The notes: generated from the sequence alone by a model not told the origin. Positions 16,749-25,648 are shown, numbered from the stretch's first letter. The stretch: DNA of 64,000 nt from CAYVTZ01 sp964454685 (GCA_964454685.1 CAYVTZ010000004.1:52740-116739); one strand, 5' to 3'. Numbers and translations are program-made.

Positions 16749-17933
16749 TCAAATCGTCCCCACTTGCGCCTGCTGCGCCTCGTCGATTCTATTTTGTAAG
16801 AAGTCTTTTAATCCATCTATTATTTTATCCCATTGATAGTGGTTTTGTATATAGATTTTACCGTTTGTACACATTTTTTCCATGGTTTGCACATCCAGCG
16901 CGTCCATCTGCGCGCACAACTCGGCTTCCGTGTCAAAGCAAAGCCCCGCCCCGCTGCGCTCCGCATGCTCACGCAGCACCGCGCATTGCCGCCGCAAAAG
17001 CACCGGAATACCCAGCGCCATCGCTTCCAGCGTCACAATGCTCAGGCTCTCCACCCGCGATGGCAAAATCAGCGCCCGCGCGCCTGCCAGCAGCGCATAT
17101 TTTTCCGCTTCGCTCACAAACCCCGTGCACAAAATCCCCGCGTTCTGCGGCACTTCCATCGAAATCTGCCCCACCAGCACGAGTGTCGCCTCCGCGTGGT
17201 CGCGCCGAAACGCCTCCCACGCACGCAACAGCATCCCGCAGTCCTTGGTCTCGTCCACACGTCCGATATAAATGAAGTAATCTCCCGTCACACTCGAACT
17301 TTCAATCTCGCAAGGCAACTGTACGCCGCTCCCCGCAACCATGTGCGCAATCTCCGCATTATCAAACCGCCCCTGCACCAGCTCTCGCTCCGTTTGCGTC
17401 AGATAAATCATACCCAGCGGCATACGCATCATTCCCTTGAAATAGTTACAGCGCAGCAAGGAATCCTCCTCATGCGCCGTGGGAATCAGCACCGCCTTGT
17501 GCGCCACCAGTGGCAGCGCGTAGGTCGTGGTAAAATATAAATATCCCGAAAACACAAACAAATCGTATTCTCGTGCAAAATTCGCAATATAATTGAGCAG
17601 ACCGGCACATTCCGGCCCAATGCTGCGCAGCCAATTCGCCGCCAGCAAAAAGTCTTGATGCGGCTGTTCGTAAATCTGCGTCGTAAGATCCGCGCATCGC
17701 TTGGCATCCCGCCGTTGATCGGATAAAAAGCGGATGACGCGCACACCGTCCTCCCACTGCTCCCCCTCCGGCAGATCGTTTCGCCATTCGTTGTAATCCA
17801 AACAGCAGGAAGTCAGTATCGTAATCTCAAAATCATCTTTCAGCCGCTGTACATAGCTGCGCACCAGCGCTTCCGCTCCTCCGCTGATCTCGCTGTGATA
17901 TCGCTGTATCACAAATGCAATTCTCTTACGCAT
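16749..17933 (-). CDS. GT4-family glycosyltransferase
   Basis: Retaining GT-B glycosyltransferase of 394 residues. The N-terminal domain begins RIAFVIQRYHSEISGGAE, the usual start of GT4 enzymes with a glycine-rich acceptor loop. The C-terminal domain has YIGRVDETKD and the E-x7-E nucleotide-sugar motif in PSRVESLSIVTLEAMALG. Two first-half cysteines (SCC) are unremarkable. Its start overlaps the preceding gene by 8 bp. It probably adds one sugar of the chain on the cytoplasmic face; neither donor nor linkage can be read from the sequence. Confidence 0.9.
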   Translation of the reverse strand: MRKRIAFVIQRYHSEISGGAEALVRSYVQRLKDDFEITILTSCCLDYNEWRNDLPEGEQWEDGVRVIRFLSDQRRDAKRCADLTTQIYEQPHQDFLLAANWLRSIGPECAGLLNYIANFAREYDLFVFSGYLYFTTTYALPLVAHKAVLIPTAHEEDSLLRCNYFKGMMRMPLGMIYLTQTERELVQGRFDNAEIAHMVAGSGVQLPCEIESSSVTGDYFIYIGRVDETKDCGMLLRAWEAFRRDHAEATLVLVGQISMEVPQNAGILCTGFVSEAEKYALLAGARALILPSRVESLSIVTLEAMALGIPVLLRRQCAVLREHAERSGAGLCFDTEAELCAQMDALDVQTMEKMCTNGKIYIQNHYQWDKIIDGLKDFLQNRIDEAQQAQVGTI

Positions 17934-18852
17934 GGCACACCTCGCCGATCAGCGTCAACAGTCTGTCTTTGACGCGGTCGGTATGGGCATTCAACGCAAA
18001 TTGTTTTCCATTCTCCGCCAGTGTGGCACACAATGCCGCATCGCGTTGCAACCGCCGCAGCGCAAAGGCAAATTCCTGCGGCTCAGCAAAATATAACGCC
18101 GCGTCGCTCAGCAGAGCCAGCCGCTTGTTCAATCCCACACCTTCGTCCAGCAAAACAGGCTTGCCAAGCTGCATCGCCTGCATCGCCGTCTGCGCATCCC
18201 CGCATACCGCAATCCCGCATCCCGCAAGCCGCGTCTCGTCCGTTTGCAACGCATCTTCCTGCACACCCGCACACTCCAACGCCCGCCTCAGCACATCCTC
18301 ACGCCCGGCAAATCCACCGCAATAAAGATACGCGCCCGGCACCGCCGTCTGTTCGTCCACCACCAGCGCACCGCACGCTTTGCCCCGCAATCCATACTGT
18401 TCCTGCATCCACGCGCGTTCCGCCTCATGCAAAAAAAACAACGCGCGCGGCAGCCGCAGCCAGCCATTCCAGCACATCATGCCTTCCGCTTCCTGTGTGT
18501 CCTGCACCGCAGGAATCAAGATCGACCGATTTCCAAGACGCAGCAACCCGTTCATGGTCGCATCGTCCGCCATACCCAGCCAAAGATAGCAGTCCGCCTG
18601 CTGCTCCTGAATCCGGCGATTGCGCGCCTCACTGTATCCCATCGTGCGCAAGTAATGTGCCGCGTGGCTCATGTTTGCGCGCCTGCGGTGCACTGGAAAC
18701 GCAGAAAGATCCTCCTCGCGCATCATCGCAAATTCCGGTGGCATCACCACATGATAGGCTCCCTCCAGCATCTGCTTGTAACACAAAGCAAGCCGCACCA
18801 ACTCCGGTCGATGCGGCGGCGCAATGATACAAACTGTTCGCCGTTCTTCCAT
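17926..18852 (-). CDS. Glycosyltransferase-like protein of unknown specificity
   Basis: A 308-residue protein not clearly assignable to a family. It has a GT-B-like order: an N-terminal half with a His-rich acceptor region and VHRRRANMS near residue 53, then a C-terminal half with YLYCGGFAGRED and GKPVLLDEGVGLNKRLALL, similar to the donor domain of GT4 enzymes, but the usual E-x7-E motif is absent (the second glutamate position is not evident). GAGGATATCGT precedes ATG 18852. It overlaps the following GT4 gene by 8 bp, so the two are probably co-translated. It may be a degenerate or non-catalytic partner of that enzyme. Confidence 0.7.
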   Translation of the reverse strand: MEERRTVCIIAPPHRPELVRLALCYKQMLEGAYHVVMPPEFAMMREEDLSAFPVHRRRANMSHAAHYLRTMGYSEARNRRIQEQQADCYLWLGMADDATMNGLLRLGNRSILIPAVQDTQEAEGMMCWNGWLRLPRALFFLHEAERAWMQEQYGLRGKACGALVVDEQTAVPGAYLYCGGFAGREDVLRRALECAGVQEDALQTDETRLAGCGIAVCGDAQTAMQAMQLGKPVLLDEGVGLNKRLALLSDAALYFAEPQEFAFALRRLQRDAALCATLAENGKQFALNAHTDRVKDRLLTLIGEVCHA

Positions 18853-18875
18853 ACGATATCCTCATTGCGTGAAGG

Positions 18876-18956
18876 CCGCTTTTGCGCCCTTGTCACGCAT
18901 TTGTGGTTGTCTTTGTGTGTCTCTCTCGCAGGGCTTACTTGCTTCACGCGCCCTGC
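18876..18956. promoter_or_regulatory. Intercistronic inverted repeats in polysaccharide operon
   Basis: Two perfect inverted repeats lie in the 126-bp gap: GCAGGGC (18928-18934) with GCCCTGC (18950-18956), and GCGTGAAG (18876-18883) with CTTCACGC (18942-18949). They share bases and exclude each other, as alternative RNA structures would. No T-run follows, so a simple terminator is unlikely; a processing or attenuation site is possible. Confidence 0.4.
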
Positions 18957-18978
18957 CGAAATTACTGTTCGGCAATGC

Positions 18979-20973
18979 CTAGCCGCCAATCCCGCTCTCC
19001 CGCATTTGACGGTGAATTTCCTGCATGGTGCGCCCCACCGCCGTATCCGGTTCCTGCTCCGTCGGCGCGTCTTGCTCCATCAAATAAGCAAGCGTGCGTG
19101 TCACCTTGCGCAGTTCACTTTGATAATCCGTCTCCGAAAACAGCCGCAGCTTGTCGCGCACCGCACGGAGTAGCGCCTCGTCCATGAGCGACGGCGATTG
19201 ATCGGCGACCACCGCAGCATACTGCGTTTCCTGCATCGGCGCCACTCTAACATTCAGCCCGATATCCGCCTGCAAGCATCGCTCCCGCATTTCATGATCC
19301 GGCACCAGCAGCTTCACACAATGCCGCGCAAAGTATAAAAAGCAGGCTCGCTGCTCGCACTGCTGCTGAAAATACGCTGCGTCAGATTTCGCCCGCGCAA
19401 TGTGCGCCTCCGTCTCGCGCGCATATTCCGGTTCAATGTATTGCCGATACGCTGCCCAGTCAAACACCGTATCGCGGCAAGCCGCCGCAAAAAATCCGTG
19501 ATAATCCTTGTCCGTCAGCTCCACCACGCCCTCGTAATTCTTCATGTAGCGCAGCATGTACGCCGCATCCTCTTGTGCGGGCAGGAGATATACGACATAA
19601 TTCCACGATGCCGCATAAAATGCTTCATGGCGCTTTACTTCAAATTCGCCGATCATGCCGTTGCACTCCGCAAATACAAGCAAATCACCCAACCCCGCCA
19701 GCGCCCGCAAACGCGGCAGCACGCGCGCATCCTGCGTCGTCACAAAAACCGCAATGCGCTTGCGCGCCGTCTGTTCTGCACGTTTCGGCTCCAATGCCTT
19801 GATTTTATCCAGCACCTTTGCCGCAACGCTCGTCCACTGATATTCTTCCAACCGCCGCCTCACCACAGGCGCATAGGCCTCTTCATCATAGTGCTCCAGC
19901 GCGCGAGTAATGCCCGTTGCTATGTCGTCCACGTCAAAAGGATTCACCAGCACACACGCATCCCCGCCCACTTCCAGCAGTGCCGAGCAGTTCGAGGTCA
20001 CCACCTGCGCACCACAGGCAAACGCTTCCGCCACAGGCAGTCCAAACCCTTCATAGTGTGAAGGAAACACCACCAACCGTGTGGTGTTGTACAGCATCAC
20101 CAGTTCATCGAAGGAGACGAACCCCAAAAATTTCACGCGCCCCTCCAACCCATATCGCCGAATCAGCTCCGCCATCTCTTCCAAAAAGAAGGGTCGCATC
20201 CCGCCGGAAAACACCAGTTGGTATCGCTGCCGAATCTCTTCGGGCAGCCGCGCATAGGCAAGCACTGTTCCCGCCACATTCTTGCGCGGGTCGTCCGCCC
20301 CCGGCATAAACAAAAATTCACCCTGCATCCCGAATTTCTGTTTGAGCGCATCCAGTTGTTCTTGGGTATATTCCTTTTTTTGAAATATTTTTGCCACCCC
20401 GGCCAAAATGACTTCGATCTTCTCCTCCGGCACCTGTACATGCTTCACAAAGGAGTCTTTCGTGTCCTGCGAAATCGCATAAAGCTGCTGCGCGTGCGTC
20501 ACCGCGCGCAAATTACTCATATAGTTTTCCCGCGCAAACTCCGTAAAAAAGTATTTTTCGGGAAACAAGTAAGGGATCAGGTCATAGATAATCGCCACGC
20601 ACGGCACACCCTCAAACCATTCCGGCTGAAAGGATACATACTCGTCAAACGGCGAAAGATTGAAAAAAACGTCAATGTGGTTGCGCTGCAAAAAAGCGCG
20701 ATAAATCTTGCCCGCGAGTTGCTCCTGTGCCAGGCTTTCAAAGCGGTTGCGGCATAAAAGCGATTTGTTCTCACCCATGTACAGCGAAACCAAATGTACA
20801 TTCTCCGGCAAGGATGCAAACGGCGCTTCGTCCATATCATATACATTCAGCAGAAAATACTGGTTCTCCTTGTCCAGTTCAAACATCGCCAGAAGCAGTT
20901 CGCGGCTGTAAACGCCCATGCCGCGTTTTTTAGACGCGGAATACAACGGCTGCAAATCCACGCCAATGTTCAT
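18979..20973 (-). CDS. Large GT4 glycosyltransferase with extra C-terminal domain
   Basis: A 664-residue protein. Residues 1 to about 380 form a GT4 enzyme: GMGVYSRELL at the acceptor side, MPGADDPRKNV and the donor motif FPSHYEGFGLPVAEAFACG with its two glutamates. Family logic suggests a mannosyl- or rhamnosyltransferase using a GDP-sugar. Residues about 390-664 are a separate region (KRIAVFVTTQDARVL, then a Tyr-rich and acidic stretch) that I cannot assign; its end is charged and helical. ATG 20973 overlaps the upstream stop in ATGA and follows GGAGG. The fusion may add a second sugar or determine chain length. Confidence 0.85.
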   Translation of the reverse strand: MNIGVDLQPLYSASKKRGMGVYSRELLLAMFELDKENQYFLLNVYDMDEAPFASLPENVHLVSLYMGENKSLLCRNRFESLAQEQLAGKIYRAFLQRNHIDVFFNLSPFDEYVSFQPEWFEGVPCVAIIYDLIPYLFPEKYFFTEFARENYMSNLRAVTHAQQLYAISQDTKDSFVKHVQVPEEKIEVILAGVAKIFQKKEYTQEQLDALKQKFGMQGEFLFMPGADDPRKNVAGTVLAYARLPEEIRQRYQLVFSGGMRPFFLEEMAELIRRYGLEGRVKFLGFVSFDELVMLYNTTRLVVFPSHYEGFGLPVAEAFACGAQVVTSNCSALLEVGGDACVLVNPFDVDDIATGITRALEHYDEEAYAPVVRRRLEEYQWTSVAAKVLDKIKALEPKRAEQTARKRIAVFVTTQDARVLPRLRALAGLGDLLVFAECNGMIGEFEVKRHEAFYAASWNYVVYLLPAQEDAAYMLRYMKNYEGVVELTDKDYHGFFAAACRDTVFDWAAYRQYIEPEYARETEAHIARAKSDAAYFQQQCEQRACFLYFARHCVKLLVPDHEMRERCLQADIGLNVRVAPMQETQYAAVVADQSPSLMDEALLRAVRDKLRLFSETDYQSELRKVTRTLAYLMEQDAPTEQEPDTAVGRTMQEIHRQMRESGIGG

Positions 20974-21443
20974 GACCGCTCCTCCGCCTGCATCCGGCAA
21001 ATCTCCTCCCGCAGGGATTGTATCTCCCCCTGCAACTGCGCAATGTGCTGCTCCTGCTCTGCGCTCAACCGCTGCATTTTCTGCGCTGCCGCATCCTCTC
21101 TGCGCTTGGCGCGAATGATGTAATCCTGCATCATCGCGGTCATTTGCAGCATGGAGTCTCCCACAAATACATTCACATCCGCCTGCTTTTTGATGATCGG
21201 CTCAATCACAAATTCAATGCTTTTGCGAATCATCTTTTTGCATTTGACGATCAGCTTGCCAATGCCCGGCTTGCTGGATTCAATCGGCGCATATTCAAAT
21301 TGATTGTTTTTCAAGATCAAATAGACGTTTTTTCGGATCGAATCCAGATATTCGTCCATTTCGTTGTAAGAAAAAGCGCTGAATTCCTGTTCCAGTTTCA
21401 GCAGCTTTTGATAGATGATCTGTTCTTCCGCCCGCTCCGGCAT
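20970..21443 (-). CDS. Coiled-coil protein linked to Wzt (unknown function)
   Basis: A 157-residue protein with no enzyme motifs. It begins MPERAEEQIIYQKLLKLEQE, has a basic middle (KCKKMIRKSIEFV) and a long C-terminal helix with heptad-like spacing (QKMQRLSAEQEQHIAQLQGE) predicted to form a coiled coil. ATG 21443 follows AAAGGAGTG. It lies between the Wzt ATPase gene (14 bp upstream) and a glycosyltransferase (ATGA overlap). In several O-antigen ABC systems a coiled-coil protein measures chain length and carries the terminator enzyme; a molecular-ruler role here is inference from position and shape only. Confidence 0.6.
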   Translation of the reverse strand: MPERAEEQIIYQKLLKLEQEFSAFSYNEMDEYLDSIRKNVYLILKNNQFEYAPIESSKPGIGKLIVKCKKMIRKSIEFVIEPIIKKQADVNVFVGDSMLQMTAMMQDYIIRAKRREDAAAQKMQRLSAEQEQHIAQLQGEIQSLREEICRMQAEERS

Positions 21444-21457
21444 CCCGTCACACTCCT

Positions 21458-22714
21458 TTATTCCTGCGCTTGCTGCGGCACACTCCAACTACGCTCCACC
21501 AGCACCATGCCCGTACAGGTGTCGTTTGGAATCACGGTAAAGCGCAAATAATCCCGATAAAAATCCAAAGGTGTTCCGTTGTCGTCCTCAATGGAAATAT
21601 TCAGCTTATATTCTCCGCCCAGCAAAGGCAGTGAAGGGATGCTGCATTCCACCGTTCCCTCAAACGGCAACTGCTTGATGGTCATGCCGTCGATCGCCGT
21701 GTTGTTGCCCCACACGGTCTTGCCCTCCGTGGTAAAGAACCCTGTGCCAAACACATATCCCCGCTGTGGATTCACCACTTTGTATTGTATCTGAATGGTC
21801 ACCGGCTCGCCGGTTCGCAATACCTTGGTCGGTTTCCCCGCACTGTCGATCAAGCACGCGCTTGTCACAATCGCGTCGTCTGTACCAAAATGATCCGCCG
21901 TAAAGTCAATTCCCTTCCAGTCCGGACGCTCCTTGATGCGCTCGTCATGAATGGCATGTTCCTGCCGTCGCATTGCCTCCACTTGCTTCTCACTCATATA
22001 ACTGCGATACTGCGCCACCACAGATTGCGGAGTGCCGTCCGCCATAATTTCCCCGTGGCTCAGCCAAATCGCCCGATTGCAAAACTTCTCCACCGTGCCG
22101 GATTCATGTGTCACCAGCACGATTGTAATGCCATTGTCCTTCAACTCGTTCAGCTTGCGATAGCATTTCTGCTGAAAATTGGTGTCACCCACCGCCAAAA
22201 TCTCGTCGATCAGCAAAATATCCGCATCCACATTGATGGCGACGGAAAATGCCAAGCGCATATACATGCCTGATGAGTACGTGCGTACCGGATTGTCAAT
22301 GTATTCTTCCAGTTCCGAAAAGCGGATGATCTCCTCAATGCGCGCGTCCGTCTCCTTCTTAGACAATCCGAAAATCGCCGCATTGGTGTATACATTCTCG
22401 CGTCCGGATACATCGGGATGAAATCCCGCACCCAATTCAAGCAAGCTGGAAACCCGTCCGTTCACGTTGATTTCACCCTTTTCAGGGTACATGATGCGCG
22501 TCATCAGCTTGAGCGTGGTGCTCTTGCCGCAGCCGTTCTCGCCAATCAGCCCCACCACATCCCCCTGATGGATGGTCATGTCGATTCCATTCAGCACCTG
22601 ATGCACTTCATGGCTCTTACGCTTGCGGTGCAGCGCCCGCTCCTTGATGGTGACGGCGCGATCGCCATATATGCGGAAGGATTTATATACGCCTTTTAAT
22701 ACGATTGCTTCCAT
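21458..22714 (-). CDS. wzt: Polysaccharide ABC exporter ATPase with C-terminal glycan-binding domain
   Basis: Powers export of a finished polysaccharide through Wzm. The 418-residue protein has Walker A GENGCGKST at 58-66, signature YSSGMYMRL, Walker B ILLIDEIL and the H-loop VTHE in the first 250 residues. The last 150 residues (from about 268) form a beta-rich Wzt-C-like domain that in Escherichia coli O9a and related systems binds the non-reducing end cap of the polymer. ATG 22714 follows GGGAGGATG and the gene overlaps wzm by a few bases. The domain implies that the chain is completed and capped before export. Confidence 0.92.
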   Translation of the reverse strand: MEAIVLKGVYKSFRIYGDRAVTIKERALHRKRKSHEVHQVLNGIDMTIHQGDVVGLIGENGCGKSTTLKLMTRIMYPEKGEINVNGRVSSLLELGAGFHPDVSGRENVYTNAAIFGLSKKETDARIEEIIRFSELEEYIDNPVRTYSSGMYMRLAFSVAINVDADILLIDEILAVGDTNFQQKCYRKLNELKDNGITIVLVTHESGTVEKFCNRAIWLSHGEIMADGTPQSVVAQYRSYMSEKQVEAMRRQEHAIHDERIKERPDWKGIDFTADHFGTDDAIVTSACLIDSAGKPTKVLRTGEPVTIQIQYKVVNPQRGYVFGTGFFTTEGKTVWGNNTAIDGMTIKQLPFEGTVECSIPSLPLLGGEYKLNISIEDDNGTPLDFYRDYLRFTVIPNDTCTGMVLVERSWSVPQQAQE

Positions 22715-22727
22715 TACGCATCCTCCC

Positions 22728-23507
22728 TTACAGCTCTTCCGCAAAGCGCTTTTGCAGCTTGTGGAAGATCACATACCCCAGCACCAGCGCCACCACCGAA
22801 ACCAGCAGCGTAATCAGCAACGGTTGCAAATTCGGCGCCTGCTTGTAATATAAGATGTCCCGATACGCGGAAACAATGCCCGTCATGGGGTTCGCCATCG
22901 CCAGCGGCATAAAGCGTACCGGCACCATGTCCAGCGTATATAAAATAGGCGTAATGTAAAACCACGCCATCGTTACAATGCCCAAAATATGTTCCAAATC
23001 GCGGAAGTATACGGTCAGCGCCGAAAAGATGAACACCAACCCCAAAACGAAGAAAAATTCCAGTATCATGATCACCGGCAGCCAAAACGCGTACACGGAA
23101 AGCCCGATACCGGAAATCAGCAGCGCCGCAAACACGATAATAAAGGAAAAAACCATGTTCATAAAATTGCTCACCACGGACGTGATGGGCAGTATAATGC
23201 GCGGAAAATAAATTTTTTGTACCAGCCCCGCGCTGGATAAAATGCAGTTGGAACCGGAAACCAGCGAGGTCGAGCAAAACAGCCACGGCACTAGCGCCAC
23301 AAACAGATACATAGAGTAGTTCTCAATCTGCGAACCACGCATCAATATCTGTGAAAACACCACAGAATAAATCACCAGTTGCAACAGCGGGTTGATAAAG
23401 GTCCACAAAAATCCAAGGACAGAGCCTTTATATCGCGTCGTCAACTCCTTCTTCACCAGGCTGAACAGCATCTGACGATAGTCCCACAACTCTTTGAATG
23501 CTCTCAT
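22728..23507 (-). CDS. wzm: Polysaccharide ABC-2 exporter permease
   Basis: Membrane component of the exporter, 259 residues with six hydrophobic helices. The N-terminal amphipathic segment ELTTRYKGSVLGFLW is the ABC-2 hallmark, and VYFRDLEHI and YITPILYTLD mark the later loops. ATG 23507 overlaps the rmd stop by one base (TAATG) and follows GAAGGAAG. Wzm homologues in Gram-positive bacteria (TagG) export teichoic acids, so the exported polymer could be a wall polysaccharide instead of an O-antigen-like chain. The rhamnose genes beside it favour a rhamnan-type glycan. Confidence 0.93.
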   Translation of the reverse strand: MRAFKELWDYRQMLFSLVKKELTTRYKGSVLGFLWTFINPLLQLVIYSVVFSQILMRGSQIENYSMYLFVALVPWLFCSTSLVSGSNCILSSAGLVQKIYFPRIILPITSVVSNFMNMVFSFIIVFAALLISGIGLSVYAFWLPVIMILEFFFVLGLVFIFSALTVYFRDLEHILGIVTMAWFYITPILYTLDMVPVRFMPLAMANPMTGIVSAYRDILYYKQAPNLQPLLITLLVSVVALVLGYVIFHKLQKRFAEEL

Positions 23508-24412
23508 TACACTTCCTTCTTCAGCGATTCTTCCCAATACGCAAAGGTATCACGCAATGTCTGCTCCCACGCCATACGCGGCATAAACCCCGTATCCGCA
23601 CGCAATTTTCCGATGTCTGCACAAATCGTCGGTACGTCCACCGGTCGCAGCAGATCCGGGTCAATCTGCACCTCAATCGCAACGCCCGCACAGTCGATCA
23701 TCGTGTCCAAAATGCTGCGCACCTCGCGCGCCTCGCCCGATCCAACGTTGTACGCCTCGCCGCTTCTGCCACGCTCCATCAGCAAACGATAGGCGTGTAC
23801 CACATCGCGTACATCCGAAAAATCGCGCCGCGCGCTCAAATTTCCCACGCGCACACTGCCGCCGCTTCTGCGTGCATCCAAAACGCGCCGCGCAAAGTCC
23901 GGTGCCACAAACCCAAGTTGCTGCATGGGGCCGGTATGATTAAAAGAACGCGTCGCCACCACTTCAAGGCCATACGCCCGATGGTATAACAGCGCGTATT
24001 CCTCCTGCGTTTTCTTAGAAATCGCATACGGGCTCTCCGGTTGCTGCGGGTGTTCCTCTGTCACAAGGTCGTTTTTGATTCTCCCATACTGCTCGGAAGA
24101 CCCCACCACCAGCACGCGCGCCTCAGGGCATATCTCCCGCATCGCGTCCAGCAAGTTCAGTGTGCCACCCACATTCACATCCAGCGTTTCACGCGGGTTG
24201 CTCCACGAACGCGCCACGGAGGATAACCCCGCCAAATGAAAAATACAATCGGGTCGCTGCGCGCGCATCATATCCATCACCGCGCTCTTATCCCGCAGAT
24301 CCAGCGCAATGTCTGCGCCTGCCACATCCGTGGTCACCACGTCATAGTCGCAAAGCTCCTGCGCTAGATATTGACCCACAAACCCCTGCGCGCCGGTAAT
24401 CAATGCCTTCAT
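23507..24412 (-). CDS. rmd: GDP-4-keto-6-deoxymannose reductase (GDP-D-rhamnose forming)
   Basis: An extended SDR of 301 residues that reduces the Gmd product. It has the TGAQGFVGQYL nucleotide motif, SSEQYG with the catalytic Ser, the YAISKKTQE Tyr/Lys pair and the RSFNHTGPMQ signature typical of Rmd, which yields GDP-D-rhamnose. Fucose synthase (WcaG) lacks this signature, and no WcaG is near. ATG 24412 follows AAAAGGAG, 12 bp after gmd. With gmd it forms a complete two-step route to GDP-D-rhamnose, a sugar characteristic of A-band-like rhamnans. Confidence 0.88.
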   Translation of the reverse strand: MKALITGAQGFVGQYLAQELCDYDVVTTDVAGADIALDLRDKSAVMDMMRAQRPDCIFHLAGLSSVARSWSNPRETLDVNVGGTLNLLDAMREICPEARVLVVGSSEQYGRIKNDLVTEEHPQQPESPYAISKKTQEEYALLYHRAYGLEVVATRSFNHTGPMQQLGFVAPDFARRVLDARRSGGSVRVGNLSARRDFSDVRDVVHAYRLLMERGRSGEAYNVGSGEAREVRSILDTMIDCAGVAIEVQIDPDLLRPVDVPTICADIGKLRADTGFMPRMAWEQTLRDTFAYWEESLKKEV

Positions 24413-24424
24413 GCAAGGCTCCTT

Positions 24425-25432
24425 TTACGCATTGAGCGCGAGGTCGTTTTCCACCATGCGCCGCACCAGTTCCTCAAAACCGATCTCTCGCTTCCAGCCC
24501 AGCTCCGCCTCCGCCTTTACGGGGCTTCCCAGCAGCAAGTCCACCTCGGCAGGGCGGAAGAATTGCGGGTTCACACGCACCAGCGTTTTGCCGCTGTTCG
24601 CGTCTGTCGCATATTCATCAATTCCTTTTCCATGCCATTGCAGCTCGATGCCCGCCGCCTGAAACGCAGCATTCACAAACTCGCGCACCGCGTGCGTTTC
24701 GCCTGAGGCAATCACAAAGTCGTCCGGCTGCTCCTGCTGCAACATCAGCCACATTGCGCGCACATAGTCTTTGGCATGCCCCCAGTCGCGCTTCGCGTCC
24801 ATGTTCCCCAGCTCCAGCATTTCCTGCTTGCCGCTTTGAATGCGCGCCACCGCATTGGTGATCTTGCGCGTCACAAATTCGTAGCCGCGCCGTTCGCTCT
24901 CGTGATTGAATAAAATACCGGAGCAGGCATAAAGGCCAAAGCTCTCACGATAATTTTTGGTAATCCAGTGCCCGTAAAGCTTTGCCACACCATAGGGGCT
25001 GCGCGGATAAAAGGGCGTGGACTCCGTCTGCGGAATCGCCTGCACCAGCCCGAACATTTCCGAGGTAGATGCCTGATAATACCGCGTATCCGGTTTAATC
25101 AGGCGGATCGCCTCCAGCATGTTCAATACGCCGATACCGTCAATTTCCGAAGTCGCAATGGGCTGCTCCCACGAGGTGGAAACAAAGGACTGCGCCGCAA
25201 GGTTGTATACCTCATCCGGCAGCGAAACCTCCAACGCACGAATCAACGATGCAATGTCCGTCATATCCGCATAGATGAAGTGAATGCGGTCTTTGATATG
25301 CTCCACATTACCATAGGAAACCACGCTCTTTCTGCGCATCAATCCGTAAACTTCATATTCCTTTTCCAACAGCAGTTCGGCAAGGTAAGACCCGTCCTGT
25401 CCTGTAATTCCCGTAATCAACGCCTTTTTCAT
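24425..25432 (-). CDS. gmd: GDP-mannose 4,6-dehydratase
   Basis: Converts GDP-mannose to GDP-4-keto-6-deoxymannose with NADP. The 335-residue protein has TGITGQDGSYLAELLL at residue 7, the MRRKS loop that marks Gmd, the catalytic STSEMFG with YPRSPYGVAK, and NHESERRG followed by the NMDAKRDWGHAKDYV signature. Length matches the family (about 340-370). It is the first gene of the operon; ATG follows AAGGAG. A sigma-70-type promoter lies 180 bp upstream. Substrate supply comes from manC at the far end of the cluster. Confidence 0.96.
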   Translation of the reverse strand: MKKALITGITGQDGSYLAELLLEKEYEVYGLMRRKSVVSYGNVEHIKDRIHFIYADMTDIASLIRALEVSLPDEVYNLAAQSFVSTSWEQPIATSEIDGIGVLNMLEAIRLIKPDTRYYQASTSEMFGLVQAIPQTESTPFYPRSPYGVAKLYGHWITKNYRESFGLYACSGILFNHESERRGYEFVTRKITNAVARIQSGKQEMLELGNMDAKRDWGHAKDYVRAMWLMLQQEQPDDFVIASGETHAVREFVNAAFQAAGIELQWHGKGIDEYATDANSGKTLVRVNPQFFRPAEVDLLLGSPVKAEAELGWKREIGFEELVRRMVENDLALNA

Positions 25433-25580
25433 TCGTTCTCCTTATATCATGTTCCCGCGATGCCTCGCAGCGCTTCCCATGATGATTCCCCGTTTTCTTT
25501 ATTTTTGCCGAACAGCGCAACGCGGCTTTGTCTCTATCCGGCTGCTTCATCGCCGATGCAAAGCGTCCGCCGATGTCTCA

Positions 25581-25604
25581 CGTACATCAATAAAATCATG
25601 TACG
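25581..25604. promoter_or_regulatory. Inverted repeat in gmd leader
   Basis: CGTACAT (25581-25587) and ATGTACG (25598-25604) form a perfect 7-bp inverted repeat. It lies just downstream of the predicted transcription start, where a regulator could block elongation or an RNA hairpin could form. Confidence 0.4.
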
Positions 25605-25619
25605 GGTTCAGCAGATATT

Positions 25620-25648
25620 ATCATACCATATCCGGCACATTTCATCAA
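25620..25648 (-). promoter_or_regulatory. Promoter of gmd/polysaccharide operon
   Basis: On the minus strand TTGATG (25643-25648) and TATGAT (25620-25625) are separated by 17 bp, a good sigma-70 match. The transcript would start near 25612, leaving a leader of about 180 bases before gmd. Confidence 0.7.
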
